Of a stretch of 64,000 bases of DNA, positions 42,214 to 53,300 are shown piece by piece. How positions within the stretch are numbered: position 1 is the first letter of the stretch; each line of letters begins with the position of its first letter. The notes under the pieces are model-generated. The model was not told the DNA's origin and did not search any database. It saw only the letters and a list, made by a program, of their open reading frames with translations. Source of the DNA: Diphasiastrum complanatum. Lineage: Eukaryota; Streptophyta; Lycopodiopsida; Lycopodiales; Lycopodiaceae. The DNA is taken from the NCBI GenBank assembly GCA_029204225.1, contig CM055094.1, positions 28,070,107-28,134,106 on the forward strand. The letters are read 5' to 3'. The translations under genes and the position numbers were made by a program.

Positions 42214-43749
42214 CAATGGCAGGGTTGAATGATGCGGTGTTGCCGGAGTCTAGCAAGCTAGATGGAACGAACTACAATATATGGAAGTTCAAGATGCAGA
42301 ATATTCTCCAAGATAGAGAATATTGGGAGATTGTCACAGGTGTCGAGATATCTCTACCACTGATAGAGAATTGTGGGAGTATCAGAGACATAGAAGAAAA
42401 GCTCATCATATCATCAACTTATCAGTTAGAGATATGATCATACCTCATATCAGAGATGCTGCTGGACCCAAGGAGGCTTGGGATATACTGAAGAACTTGT
42501 ATGAGACGGTAAATCAGTCACGGATCTTGTGAAGGCCCGTATAAAGTAAAGGAAATCCTGAACTATGGCGCAGTAATTCTTGAACACTTGGACGGAAAAC
42601 GATTTGATACTCTGGTGAATGGCAGCCGATTATGCAAGTTTTGGCAGCCTGCTCCGCCAGATCAGCAAGCATGATCTAATTGATTTTTCATTTTTACTTG
42701 TTTTCAATATTTAATTGTGAAGTTTTTGTTTGGAAAAGACAAAAAAAAAATGGGTCGGCAAGATCTGGACAGGTGGTATCCAGGGAAGGCAAAAATTGGA
42801 CAAGTCTTATCAGAGGGAGATATCCTCAAAAATTGTTGCATGCAATTATATTTTTAGTGGAAAGCCCATCATCTTTGTACGACAACGATGGGGAGCCTTC
42901 ATGAATCTGTTCTACCGGAGTCAAGCCAGTTAGATGGATCTAGCTGCAGCTTGTGGAAGTTCAAACTTCAGAATATACTTATGGACAGAGATTATTGGGA
43001 AATTGTTACGGGACAAGAGGTGATGGCTCAAAATCTCAATGATCAAGATAGAAGGATCTTTGAGAAGTGGGTGCAACGTGCACACCATATCATCAACTTA
43101 TCCGTAAAGGATAAGGTTATTCCTTTGATCAGGAATGCGGTTGGTCCTAAGGAAGCATGGGATATTCTTAGGAATACATATGAAACGGTGAGTAAGTCTT
43201 AAGCATTGTTCTTGAATAATAAACTTCATACCTTGAAAATGGAATCAGACGAATCCATTACAAATTCTATTACCAGGGTGAAGGATCTAAGAGATCAGTT
43301 GTCTTCTATAGGGGACATTGTACTTGATAATACGCTTGTACAAGTTGTTTTGAATAGCTTACCATCAATATCAAAACTTTGTTATGACACTAAGTTTGAG
43401 AGAAAGATCGTCGACATTTGACGAGCTAAATGGATTGCTACTTTAAGTAGAATTACGAAGACAAAACTTGATGTCTCCAAGTCCAATCCAAAGAGAAATG
43501 GCGATTGTAACTTGTGGTAAATATGGTCACTTTGTGTTTGAGTGCAGGAAAAAGAAGGCCATCCAGGACAAGAAGAAGCTATCAGGCAACTTCATTGAAG
43601 ACGAAGGCAAAAGTGAAGTTGGGGGATGCTATGAGTTATTCTCAGCTTCAACATCAGAAAACTCTAAAGACTGTTGGTACATTGATTCTGGAGCAACGCA
43701 ACATATGACCACACATCGTGAGTGGTTTACACAGATAAACTGGAAATAA
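42214..43749 (+). pseudogene. Copia gag and protease start, gag N-terminus duplicated
   Basis: Two related gag N-termini occur in tandem: 42214-42532 (LDGTNYNIWKFKMQNILQDR, then YWEIVTG) and 42888-43200 (LDGSSCSLWKFKLQNILMDR, then IINLSVKDKVIPLI). The second continues with LHTLKMESDESITNSITRVK, VVLNSLPSISKL, a zinc-knuckle-like CGKYGHFVFEC (43514-43546) and the protease DSGATQHMT (43684-43710). Stops and frame changes occur near 43201 and 43420. The element breaks off at 43749, where LINE-8 begins. Confidence 0.9.
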
Positions 43750-43829
43750 AAACCGAAGCTTAACCTCCAGCTATGGTGAGGGTACAAAAGCAATAGCTTA
43801 ACACCAGCTACGCGGAGGAATAAAACTCA

Positions 43830-46800
43830 CTAACTGAGAGAGAAAAACTGTGTGATCTGGTGTGAGGCACTCTGGATGGTTGAGGAAGACGCTGGAGCTT
43901 CGGTCGACGAGCTGGAATGTCAATCTCACTATCCGAGAAGTATCTTCCCTAGCTCTTTTTTGAAAGTAAAGTGTAATATGTGGCTGGCCGCGGTCAACAT
44001 CCTGATCATCTGACAGAAGTGAAGATCTCAAAGAGAACATCTCTCGCAAAAGTAAACCAACACATCTCGCATCTGGATAGGCAAAGAAGGAGTGTCCCGA
44101 TATAGACAGTGGTATCTGCCTCTGATCTCATAGTAAGTTGGACATATGAAAATAAAGTGAAACTCATCCTCAACCTCATGTAGGGTACAACACTGACAGA
44201 TCCGTAATGGGCGTGGCGTGTCTGTGTATCTGCTAGTCTCAATAGCTAGCTGATGAGAAGAGACCCGAAGCTGACCAATGCGGTAGCGCAGGCCAAAAGA
44301 CAGCGTCTGAGAGAGATAACTCGGTCTAACTGGTAGCCCTGAAGCATCCAGGTGAAGAAAGTGAGTGCGGTAGAAATGAAGCTTAACTCGTGAGGGATCC
44401 AGGTGAGACCAAACAACATGTATGTATGCTCTATAGATTTGTTGGCGAATGAACACATGAGTCCCATTTGGGAGGTCAGACATATATAATCCCCAGCTAT
44501 GTAGAAAGTCCGAAGCATACTGAAACCATGAAGACTTAGCCCGCTGCTCGGCCAAAGTGCGAGAGGATGTAAAAGCTGCTACCACATATCGGAAGACTCA
44601 AGCTCTGAGACTCTATGAATGAACGTGATGATCCTGAAAATAGCTTCTACAATCAGTGGAGGAGAGGCAAACTCCGCCAAAATAAGCTCATGAGAAACCG
44701 ATTGCTTGGCCCGAATCATCCGGCTAAGCATGTGAATCTGCAAACGCGAGATGTCACTCTAGGTGTCTCTAGATAAGCCAGGGCACCATGTCTCTGCTGA
44801 ATACAGTGCAACTGGAGAAACAGTCGAAGAGAAGAGGCAACAACGTGTGTCCGGGTCATGCACGTAATAAGAGGAGGAAAATCTCTCCATCTGAACAAGA
44901 GTTGAGCGCCCCTTGCGGAGCCTAGCCAATGTAGCTGGTCTAAAAGAAAGCAATAGACCAGAGAAGAGAACACCTAGGTATGTGTAAGATGCCACTATCT
45001 CTAGAAGCTGTCCATCAAAATAGAACATAGTGTCTCTTATATGCTGCCTGTTGGTGTTAAACACCATAACCTTAGTCTTACCAATGTTCACCATCAGCCT
45101 CCATATCTGACAAAAAGTATACAAGGCATCCAGATGTCGCTGAAGTCCTACAGCTGAACTAGAGAGTAGAACCACATCATCTGCATAAAGAAGGATAGGG
45201 ATAATAAGATCTGCAAGAGGACAGCCATCTCCACCTTCTTCCCGAATGATCCGCTCAAGGTCGTCAATGTATAGAGCAAATAGGGTGGGTGATAAGGGAC
45301 ATCCTTGGTTTACTCCGATCGTACTATGGATATATGAAGACCATCCATCTCCATCACGGAATCGGGCCAAAAGTCTCTCGTATAATGTGATGATAGCAGC
45401 AATGACTTCCTTTGAGAAACCAAGGGATGCCAAACGCTGGAGCAGCAAGTGTCTCGGAACCGATTGAAATGCTTTGCGGAAGTCGACAAAGCAACAATAG
45501 ACTCTCTGTTTCCTGAACTTCGCTGCGTCAATGATACACCTCAGTATGAATATCTGGTCCATTGTGGAATAGCCTGCTCTAAAACCAGCTTGTCCCATAG
45601 CATATAACTCCTCTGTCTCTGCATAAGAGCTGATGGTAGACTGCATAACTGAACCATAGAGCCTAGCCATAGTTTGACTGATCATAATAGTACGATAGTT
45701 GTCTACATTCAGAGGATCACCAGCCTTAAGTATAGGGTGCAACAGGTTAGTACACCAGGATGTGGGATGGCCAAAAATAACATATTGGTTAAAAACGTGG
45801 GAGATGTATGGAGCAACTTTATGGTTTTGACCATTTTTTATAGCGTTTTCAATCATGGACGGAGTGAAAAGGGTGAATTCTGAGGGTCGCGATGAGAGAG
45901 AGATGGAAGGAGAGTCAATTTTATAAATCCTTGCAGCATAGTCAATCCAAGATTCAATGGCAATAGGAGCCGGCATACATGAGTTTTTAGAAAACATCTT
46001 CCAACAGAAGGAAGAAGAGGAGTCCAAGGAATCGATGAGTTTCCGTGCCAGAGACTGAAAGTACGTAGTCTTTTTCCGCAAAGTCATTCTATGGTATTCT
46101 TTTTGTCTAGATGCTAAGGTGTCGGGAGAATGGTATTGAGCGTGAACAACCTGCTTGTGTAGAGAGAGGCACTCATCATCATACCATCTATTGTAAGTGC
46201 CTTTATGAGACGAGAAAGTTTTCGGAGGATATGCAGCACTGGTTGAGTGAAGAAGCGACTGAGATAAAAAGGTGGCTTGTTGGTCTACCGAAGATTAGAA
46301 AGGGAGATCGGCGAGCAGTGTGCAGAGAGGAAGTGTACGTAGGAAGACCAAGTGGAGAGAAAGATGGACGATTGCGACGTGTGGAATGAGGTGTCGTAGC
46401 AGTACCACGAGTGGCACGGCCCATAAACAGGAGCAATAGAGAGTGATCAGAAATGGTAGGGTGCATAATATGAAAAGTATGAAGAAATGGAATCAAGGCT
46501 GGTGAGCCAATGAAGTAGTCAACAACGCTGTGACCACCCCCGTGCGGATGACAGGTATACACAGATGATGATGGCCATCGAGATATGCCATTCAAAATGG
46601 CTAACGAGTGAGCTTCTGCAAGTCCAATCAGCTGTTCTCCAAAGTGTGTAGCCGGGGTATCTGCATCCTGAGAGGTCCTATCCAAACTCACATCCAAAAC
46701 CTGGATATGTAGGAAATCACTATCTGCATGAAACTCTGTCTGCTGGGTGCTGGTACGAGCATTAAAATCTCCTGCTAAAAGAATAAAGCCCTGCTGTGCA

Positions 46801-47263
46801 AAGCTGGCTATATCATCTGAGAGATCCTGGAAGAGGTCACCATCATAGTCTGCAAACGCTGATGTCTGAGGTGCAAAATAACAAACTGCTATAAAGAGAT
46901 CTTGAGGTAGCCCCAAGTAGTGACCAAAAAACTGTAACCAAATGAAACGTGCAAATGGATCACTTTTGAGCAGCTTAAAATGAGTACAATAAACTTCCTT
47001 GGTAAGACATGCAACACCACCAGAGCCATGCGTGGTTTTTCCTCGAACGAAAGGCCTGTATGCTGAATGCCATGAATAATCCTGAATGGCTGGAAGGGGT
47101 CGATATAGTGATTCATGAGTCTCTAGAGAAAAATATCACATTGCTGCAAAAAAGAGTGAAAGTCTTCTGCTGAAGACGATGAAAGCACACCGTTACAATT
47201 CCAAAAACCAATTCGTAATGGCTGAGGGGATCTCGGGCTGTTGTGCCCGGGATCCCCGACTTC
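43830..47263 (-). pseudogene. LINE-8 ORF2
   Basis: Endonuclease: FWNCNGVLSSSSAEDF, ETHESLYRPL, IAVCYFAPQTS, LLAGDFNARTS, HPHGGGHSVVDYFIGSP and ISDHSLLLL. RT (open from 46087 to 44759): NYRTIMISQTMARLY, AMGQAGFRAGYSTMD, VDFRKAFQSVPRHLL, GVNQGCPLSPTLFALYIDDL and LLYADDVVLLSS (intact YADD), then YTYLGVLFSG. C-terminal part: LSFGLRYRIGQLRVSSHQL, zinc-knuckle CQCCTLHEVEDEFHFIFICP, QPHITLYF (43963-43986) and, after a frame change, ITQFFSLS-stop (43830-43850). Frameshifts near 47120, 46900, 46250, 44750 and 44040 make this copy inactive. Confidence 0.92.
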
Positions 47264-47266
47264 CTA
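47226..47266 (-). promoter_or_regulatory. LINE-8 ORF1/ORF2 in-frame TAG with hairpin
   Basis: ORF1 ends KISQ-TAG (47266-47264). The frame continues EVGDPGHNSPRSPQPLRI into FWNCNG. GAAGTC (6 nt) precedes a stem GGGGATC/GATCCCC plus CGGGC/GCCCG, with a C / A mismatch region between the helices and an ACAACA loop (47257-47226). The stop is preceded by CAA, as at the tobamovirus readthrough stop. Confidence 0.78.
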
Positions 47267-48055
47267 TTGTGAAATTTTATTGTAGAATTTAGGCTTGCCT
47301 TCAATAAAGACCACTCTTTGATTCCTAGCATTGGCCTCATGAATGACCAATTTCCTCGCTTGCCATTGTGTGTGTGTTAGATCTTCATCCATAAAAATAA
47401 AAGATCCTTTGAGCTTAGCTCGAAGGCGTAATGCAGCATTGCGTCGTTCAATGGAATGAAACTTTAGGAATAAGACCTTATCATCAAATTTGCTCCGCCA
47501 AGCAGTGTCAAATCCCTCCATATTAGTGCAAGCTTAGATACAAGAAGGTCTTTCGCCTCATCAAGTGCCTTGTTTCCATTAGGAATACCCCTAACTCGTA
47601 TATTAAGAGCCTTCTTGGCTCCTCTCATGTTCCGTAAAAACATTCTCTAGGGTAGAATTCATTAACGAAGGCTGAACTTGGCTAGAGAAATTACCGTCCT
47701 GCTTAAGAACTGAAGCCCAAGTACGAGTTTCTTCCACTTCCTTTGCCAAGGACGAGATTTTACTTTCCATCCCTTGCTGCGAAAGAGTATCCTGCATCTC
47801 TTTCTCTTTCATCATGTCGATAGTGCTTTGCAAATCCTTATTTTGAAGAATGACCCTGGTAAGTTCTCCATGAAGCGTCTGATTTTGTATCTGTAATTTC
47901 TCGATAAACTGAAACACTTCTTTGAACTGATGTTGTAAGTAGCTGTGAAGAGAATCAAAGTCGGATAAGTTGCTAGGTTGTGATTGCTCTACAGGGATAT
48001 GATAGGCATCTACAAAAGATAAAATCGGGACCGGTACATTGGCAATGCCTGGCAA
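47264..48055 (-). pseudogene. LINE-8 ORF1
   Basis: N-terminal segment with a coiled coil (about 47970-47780: LHSYLQHQFKEVFQFIEKLQ onward, then TRVILQNKDLQSTIDMMKEK). A middle block follows (NIRVRGIPNGNKALDEA, frame broken near 47610 and 47525), then the L1-ORF1-like C-terminal domain (RLRAKLKGSFIFMDEDLTHT, NQRVVFIEGKPKFYNKISQ) to the TAG. Two frame changes prevent a full product. Confidence 0.85.
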
Positions 48056-48523
48056 TGGAAGATGAGGTGATGACTGGTCGACAGCTTAAGAGCCAGCGAT
48101 GGCCAGGTTAGCAGGTGATTGGCAAGCAAGAGAAGAGGGGGGCGAAGGAGACCCCCCCTTTTTGATTGAGGCCATATCAAAGATGCTGACAGGGCCTGAG
48201 CGGGATAGAACCTGAGGACAGGTAGGGACTGGTAAGGGAAGGCAGGACCGGAGCGGTAGGGCGGATAGGACCTGAGCGGAGGACAAAAGCAAGCAGTTTG
48301 TAAAACCTCCAATAGAAAGTCCAGAGTCTAATACTACTTTACCCTCCAAATTCAATCCAAAATGCTTAAATAGCTACTTCCAACTTGTAACCAACCCTGC
48401 ATACATATTTAGGAATTTCTGCAATCAGGTCAATTTTGGAGGCCCCTTGCCTTACTTGCAGACTTTCCATCCACCAAACTTTTCCTTGTAATATCCAAGA
48501 TTGGATCAAATTCCGGCTGAATT

Positions 48524-48660
48524 GCGGAAACCTCTCTATGCATACTTCATCGAGCCTACGCTTTTTTCTTCACGAGCCTTAATTTTGGTACTGTCAGTTT
48601 GCGGAAACCTCTCTATGCATACTTCATCGAGCCTACGCTTTTTCTTCACGAGCCTTAATT
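48524..48660 (+). repeat. Direct duplication, ~63-base unit
   Basis: TTGCGGAAACCTCTCTATGC...CACGAGCCTTAATT occurs at 48524-48587 and again at about 48598-48660, differing mainly in the length of one T-run. Confidence 0.9.
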
Positions 48661-48727
48661 GGCTCCTCCGATGGATGCTCGTTGTACAAACGCTCACGCA
48701 AAAAAGGTTGCATTTTTGTATATGTAG

Positions 48728-48996
48728 AGTTTCAAAGAGTGTGTGTGAGTGAATCAATGATTGTATGTGAGAGTGTGTGTGTGTGTGTGTGACATGTGTG
48801 CACTGTGTGTGTGTATGTGTGTGAGTTTGGAGATGTGTGCACTGTGAGTTTGTGTGAGGCTTGAGCACTGAGATTGTGTGTGTGTGCACTGTAGTTTGTG
48901 TGTGCACTGTGTGTGTGTTTGTGTGTGCACTGTGTGTGCACTCAACACTGTGTGATATTTTGTGTGTGTGTGACATTGTGTGCACTGTGTGTGTTG
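48728..48996. repeat. TG-rich repeat with GTGCACTG interspersed
   Basis: Long alternating (TG)n stretches are broken by GTGCACTGTGTG units. Alternating purine-pyrimidine sequence of this length is prone to Z-DNA. The 158-codon His/Thr-rich reverse frame across it is a repeat artefact. Confidence 0.9.
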
Positions 48997-49126
48997 AATC
49001 TTGATAGGACAATGTGGGGCCTGGGCAGTGGGCATTGTGAGAGGGGTGTGGGACCTGGGTAGCTACTTAGTTAGAAGTTAGGAGTTAGTCCGAGTTAGTA
49101 GTTACTAGAGTCTAGTTAGAACTTAG

Positions 49127-49130
<4 letters not shown>

Positions 49131-49187
<57 letters not shown>

Positions 49188-49235
49188 AGAATTAGAATTA
49201 TTATTATTATTATTAACGTCTTTTGGTACCCAAAG
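49131..49235 (-). mobile_element. LINE-9, 3' terminal part with (CT)27 tail
   Basis: On the minus strand the LINE end reads GGGTACCAAAAGACGTTAAT, a short AAT/AATTCT run, then (CT)27 (49131-49184 as GA). The rest of this LINE is at 55452-56040; the chromovirus at 49236-55451 split it. Removing the chromovirus and one copy of its CAAAG duplication restores a continuous 3' UTR matching LINE-2. Confidence 0.85.
49231..49235. repeat. Target-site duplication CAAAG (left)
   Basis: CAAAG directly precedes the chromovirus 5' LTR and is repeated at 55452-55456 after the 3' LTR. Confidence 0.92.
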
Positions 49236-49593
49236 TGTTACGAGCTCGTAACCAGTGCCGAACCCTAGAGAACACAGATAGGTCAGATACCACAGTCAGG
49301 GTCGTGTCCAGCGTACATGACCAACAGGGCAAGACAATGTGAGTAGTGTGCCCCAGCACGGTCCATAGCCATGGCGGGCCTAACACAGCCTAGGGACCCT
49401 GTTAGCAGGATAGGGCCCCCAGTTGGGTCCCGACGTGCAGTCGGCCACGTCAGTGCCACGTGGCCGACACTTGGCAGTAGCATGCTACCAGTCCTCACAC
49501 TGGGCTAGGAGGGGCTTACTCTATATCAGGGAGTAGGCAAGGTTGGGTGGATCAGTTAGTGTTTGCCCTACTGTGGTGTTAGGATCTATTACA
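49236..49593 (+). repeat. 5' LTR of chromovirus copy B
   Basis: TGTTACGAGCTCG ... GGATCTATTACA, 358 bases. It should carry the promoter. I see no strong TATA box, although GGCTTACTCTATATCAGG near 49512-49529 is a candidate region. Confidence 0.97.
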
Positions 49594-49594
49594 C

Positions 49595-49606
49595 TGGTAT
49601 CAGAGC
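49595..49606 (+). promoter_or_regulatory. Primer binding site (tRNA-iMet)
   Basis: TGGTATCAGAGC one base after the 5' LTR, complementary to the 3' end of plant initiator tRNA-Met. Confidence 0.95.
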
Positions 49607-50303
49607 CATCTCCATCCTAGGGAGTTCAGGGCAGCAGTAGAGAAAGCTATCAGAAGATAGGAAAGATTTCTCAGATTCTCAGAAAAGAATTGAGGAGGAA
49701 AATCGCTGTAGGAACAGCTTTCAAATCCTTGAAATTTGCTGGGAATTTACAGTTGTTTGAGGCACAATCCCTTGTAGAAGCTCAGCGCTGAAAAATCAGG
49801 GATTTACCCTTGATTTTTATGTATCAGTTGTGGATTTTTGAGCACATTTTAAATAGAAAACGTGGAGCAGGTCCAGCGCTGCCAAATTGGGTGGAAACTT
49901 CGAATTTGGAGTGAAATTTTCTGGAATTTGGAGCGGATCTGAGACAGAATCGTGGGTGCAGGTCCAGCGCTGAAGGTCTTTGGCAGGAACCACAAGTTTG
50001 CAACTGTTTTCGGTCCTAAAACGGGAATTTTGGAGCAAAAAGTATACACCTCAGACAGCGAGGGAAGGGGCCAAGACGATCAGAAGTTTGTTTCTTTTTC
50101 TTGGTACCTTGATCTCTGATTTTTCCGGACAGCAGATCTGAAAGCAGTGGAGGAAGAGCTGAAAGGGCTTTTCTTGATTCTCTCTGTGGAAGTACAGTTC
50201 TCAGAAAGAGCTAAGTTTTCTTTCCCTCCTTGTACAGTTGTAAATTAGTCTTTTAGACTTTTTTTCCTTCAGAAGTTAAGGTAGCTCTCTTTCAGTTCCG
50301 AAG

Positions 50304-53300
50304 ATGACCACTCCTCAGGGACCTGATCAACCCCCGGAGAGAGGCTTCGACGAACTTGAAACAGAAGCCTTGGCTTACAAAAAAGGGAAGGAACCCATGG
50401 AAGTGGAAGAACAGGAACAGTTCGCCGAAGAACTCGACGAACTGGTTACCAAGGAGCAGTTCCTCCAATTGGTAACAGAAGTGGATGAACTGAAGTTGGC
50501 ATTAGCCAATTTCAAGTCCAGTGTGGACGACTCGTTCGCTGAACTCAAAAACTTGTTTTTGAGTTCCGCGAAAGGAAGCCTTCCCTCCACTTCTCAGTTA
50601 TCCCCTTCTCCACTTCCATCAGTTTCGGGTGAGACTTTACGGTCTCACCCCAGTGTTTTTAAAGATTTAAAGCCTCCTACTTTTAATGGGGAAGAGAAGG
50701 ATAGAAATGCAGATATTCTACAAACCTTCCTCAGCAAATGGAAGAACATTCATGCTCTTAAACAGACCCCTGACCATTTGCAAGCAATTGAGGCCAGTCT
50801 TTCCTTAGGGCCTATGGCCTATAAGTGGTGGTTAAATCTCCAGGAGACTGGGCAGACTCCCCGGTCATGGAAAGCTTTTGAAGAAGCTTTCCTAAGAGAA
50901 TTTCTACCAGAAAATGAACTGGATAGAGCCTGGGAAGCCTGGGAAAGAACAGTAATGGATAAATCCCTCATCCAATATATCTCGCAGTATCGAGAAGCAA
51001 TTTTAAAGATTAAAAATATGGATGACTATCAGAAAATCAGGGGATTTGTCCGTGGCCTCAAAGATGAATATAAAGTAGAGGTCCAGAGAAACTTGCCTAC
51101 TACCCTTGAGCAAGCTCTCAGATATGCTCAAATCTATGATGATTCAGTGGGTAGGAAGAGAGCGAGACAGCAACCACTTTCTGAGCAGCTTCCTCAGAAA
51201 GACTTTCAATTTAAAAAGAAATTTTTAAAAAGAAAGAAAGAAGATAAATTTAAAGGTGAAGCTCCTCAGAAACGCCCTTCACTCATACAGCCCTTAAAAC
51301 CAGATGATTTTGAGAAAGCCAAACAAGAACGTTTGTGCTTTGTGTGTATGGGCAAGGGACACACAGTCAGACAGTGTCCCAAGGGGCCTTTCACTAAAAA
51401 AGATAAAAAACAAGTTCATCTTGTTCAGACTGTATGTTTCCCCAGTGACTCGGCAGCTTCCGAGATCAAAGTGTATCATGAAGATCATGAACACTGTTGC
51501 CAGCTGACCTCTGCAATGCTAGCGAGACCCTTCAGCTTTGGGCCGCATGACCTAGTACGTATGCATGGGAAAGTTGGTAACCAGTCAGTAAGAGTCATGG
51601 TTGATGATGGGGCAACCCATAATTTCATCAACCACACCCTGGTTAAAAAGCTTAAACTACCAGAAGTACCTAGTCAGCATAGGTACATAGTTTCATTAGC
51701 TAAGGGTGAAGATAAAAAAATATGGGAAACTATGGTAAGTAAGTTAAATCTTGGTATTCAGGGGTACCAAGATCAAATAAACTTTCAGATAATGCACCTG
51801 GATCGAACATACATTGTTCTCGGGAGAGATTGGCTCTACAGTTTAGGACCTTCCCTCCACAGAAACTATCAGGAGAACACCCTCAGCTTTCAGTATAAAG
51901 GCCGAGAGATCCAGTTGCATGGGGAGCATGATGTTCCCAACAACCCTATGGTCTGCAGTTCAGAGCTCTGTCAGCTAATCGGAGACGAAGACCATCAGGT
52001 ATTCTTATGTGACTTTCAGTTTATTCCTGAAGTTTCTATTTCCAGTTCTATTCAGCAGAAAATCAGTAAATTAGAAACTTTATTGTCTAAATTTAAAGAT
52101 ATTTTTCCTGAAGATTTGCCACATGGTTTACCACCTAGCAGAGAGGTAGATCATGTAATAAACCTAGTACCAGGTACAGCACCTGTTTCTAAACCTCCGT
52201 ATCGGGTCAGCCGAACAGAGGATGAAGAAATAACTAGGCAGTTAACAGACTATCTTGGGAAAGGCCAAATTCAGACCAGTAGTTCACCATGGGCCTCACC
52301 AGTCCTATTGGTGAAAAAGAAGGAGGGGTTTATGCGTCTTTGCGTAGATTACAGAGCCCTCAATAAAGTCACAATTAAGAATAAATACCCTATGCCTCGG
52401 GCAGACGAGTTGTTTGATCAACTCGACGGGGCTAAGTTTTTCAGTAAAATAGACCTCAGATCGGGATATCATCAAGTCCGTATAAAATCGGAAGATGTCT
52501 CGAAAACAGCTTTTAGGACTCGTCACGGTCATTATGAGTTTAAGGTGATGCCATTTGGGCTCACAAATGCTCCAGCTACCTTTATGACCTTGATGAACAG
52601 TGTCCTCAGACCATACTTGGGTAAGTTTGTAGTCGTATTTTTAGATGACATCCTCGTCTACAGCAAAACGAGGAAGGAGCATCTAAAACACCTCAGAAAG
52701 GTGTTTCGACTGCTCAGAAAGCATAAGCTTTATGCTAAACAATCCAAGTGTGAATTCTTCGTTGAAGAAGTAGCATATTTGGGTCACATTATCTCTTCAG
52801 ATGGGATTAAGATGGACCCAAATAAGGTTAAAGCCATACTCAGTTGGCTGAGACCTCAGAATATTTTAGAACTTCAAATCTTTCTTGGTCTGGCGGGATA
52901 TTACAGACGATTTGTCAAGGAATATGCTCAGATAGCAGTCCCTATGACAAATCTCCTTAAGGGGAAGGGAAAGGAGTTCATTTGGGAGTCCGCACAACAG
53001 GAGAGCTTTGATGCTCTCAAAACAGCCTTAGCTACAGCACCAGTTTTAAAAGTCGTCGACCCCAATCAGTCATTTGTGGTCGAAACAGATGCTAGCGACT
53101 TTGCAGTAGGTGCTGTGCTAACTCAGGGTGGACGACCAGTTGCGTTCGAGAGTAAAAAACTCGAGCCAGCACAGACTAGGTATAGTGCCTATGAAAAGGA
53201 ACTCTTTTCTATAGTCCATGCCCTTAAGACTTGGAGGCATTATTTGTATGGTGCCAACTTTGAGGTCCTGACAGACCATGAGAGTCTCAGATACCTTTGC

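Larger units (their letters stand above)
43750..48330 (-). mobile_element. LINE-8, nearly complete non-LTR retrotransposon
   Basis: On the minus strand: G-poor leader (about 48330-48060), ORF1 (about 48055-47264), in-frame TAG, and ORF2 with endonuclease, RT, zinc-knuckle and tail down to a stop at 43830. A short 3' UTR reaches copia sequence at about 43750. It is inserted in the copia gag-protease region and lies antisense to GCN1. The 5' boundary is approximate. No CT tract borders it, unlike LINE-2, -7 and -9. Confidence 0.92.
48331..49130. other. Sequence between LINE-8 and LINE-9, probably hAT-derived in part
   Basis: No domain is recognised. 49060-49130 (GTTAGAAGTTAGGAGTTAGT...TCTAGTTAGAACTTAGAACT) resembles the repeated GTTAGAACTTAGTAGTTA sequence around 57790-58170. 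The hAT element seen to the right of LINE-9 may therefore resume here on the left side. Confidence 0.4.

Noticed and set aside
48536-49012. 158-codon His/Thr-rich reverse-strand frame
   Set aside because: Produced by the TG-rich repeat; no domain, no codon bias signal.
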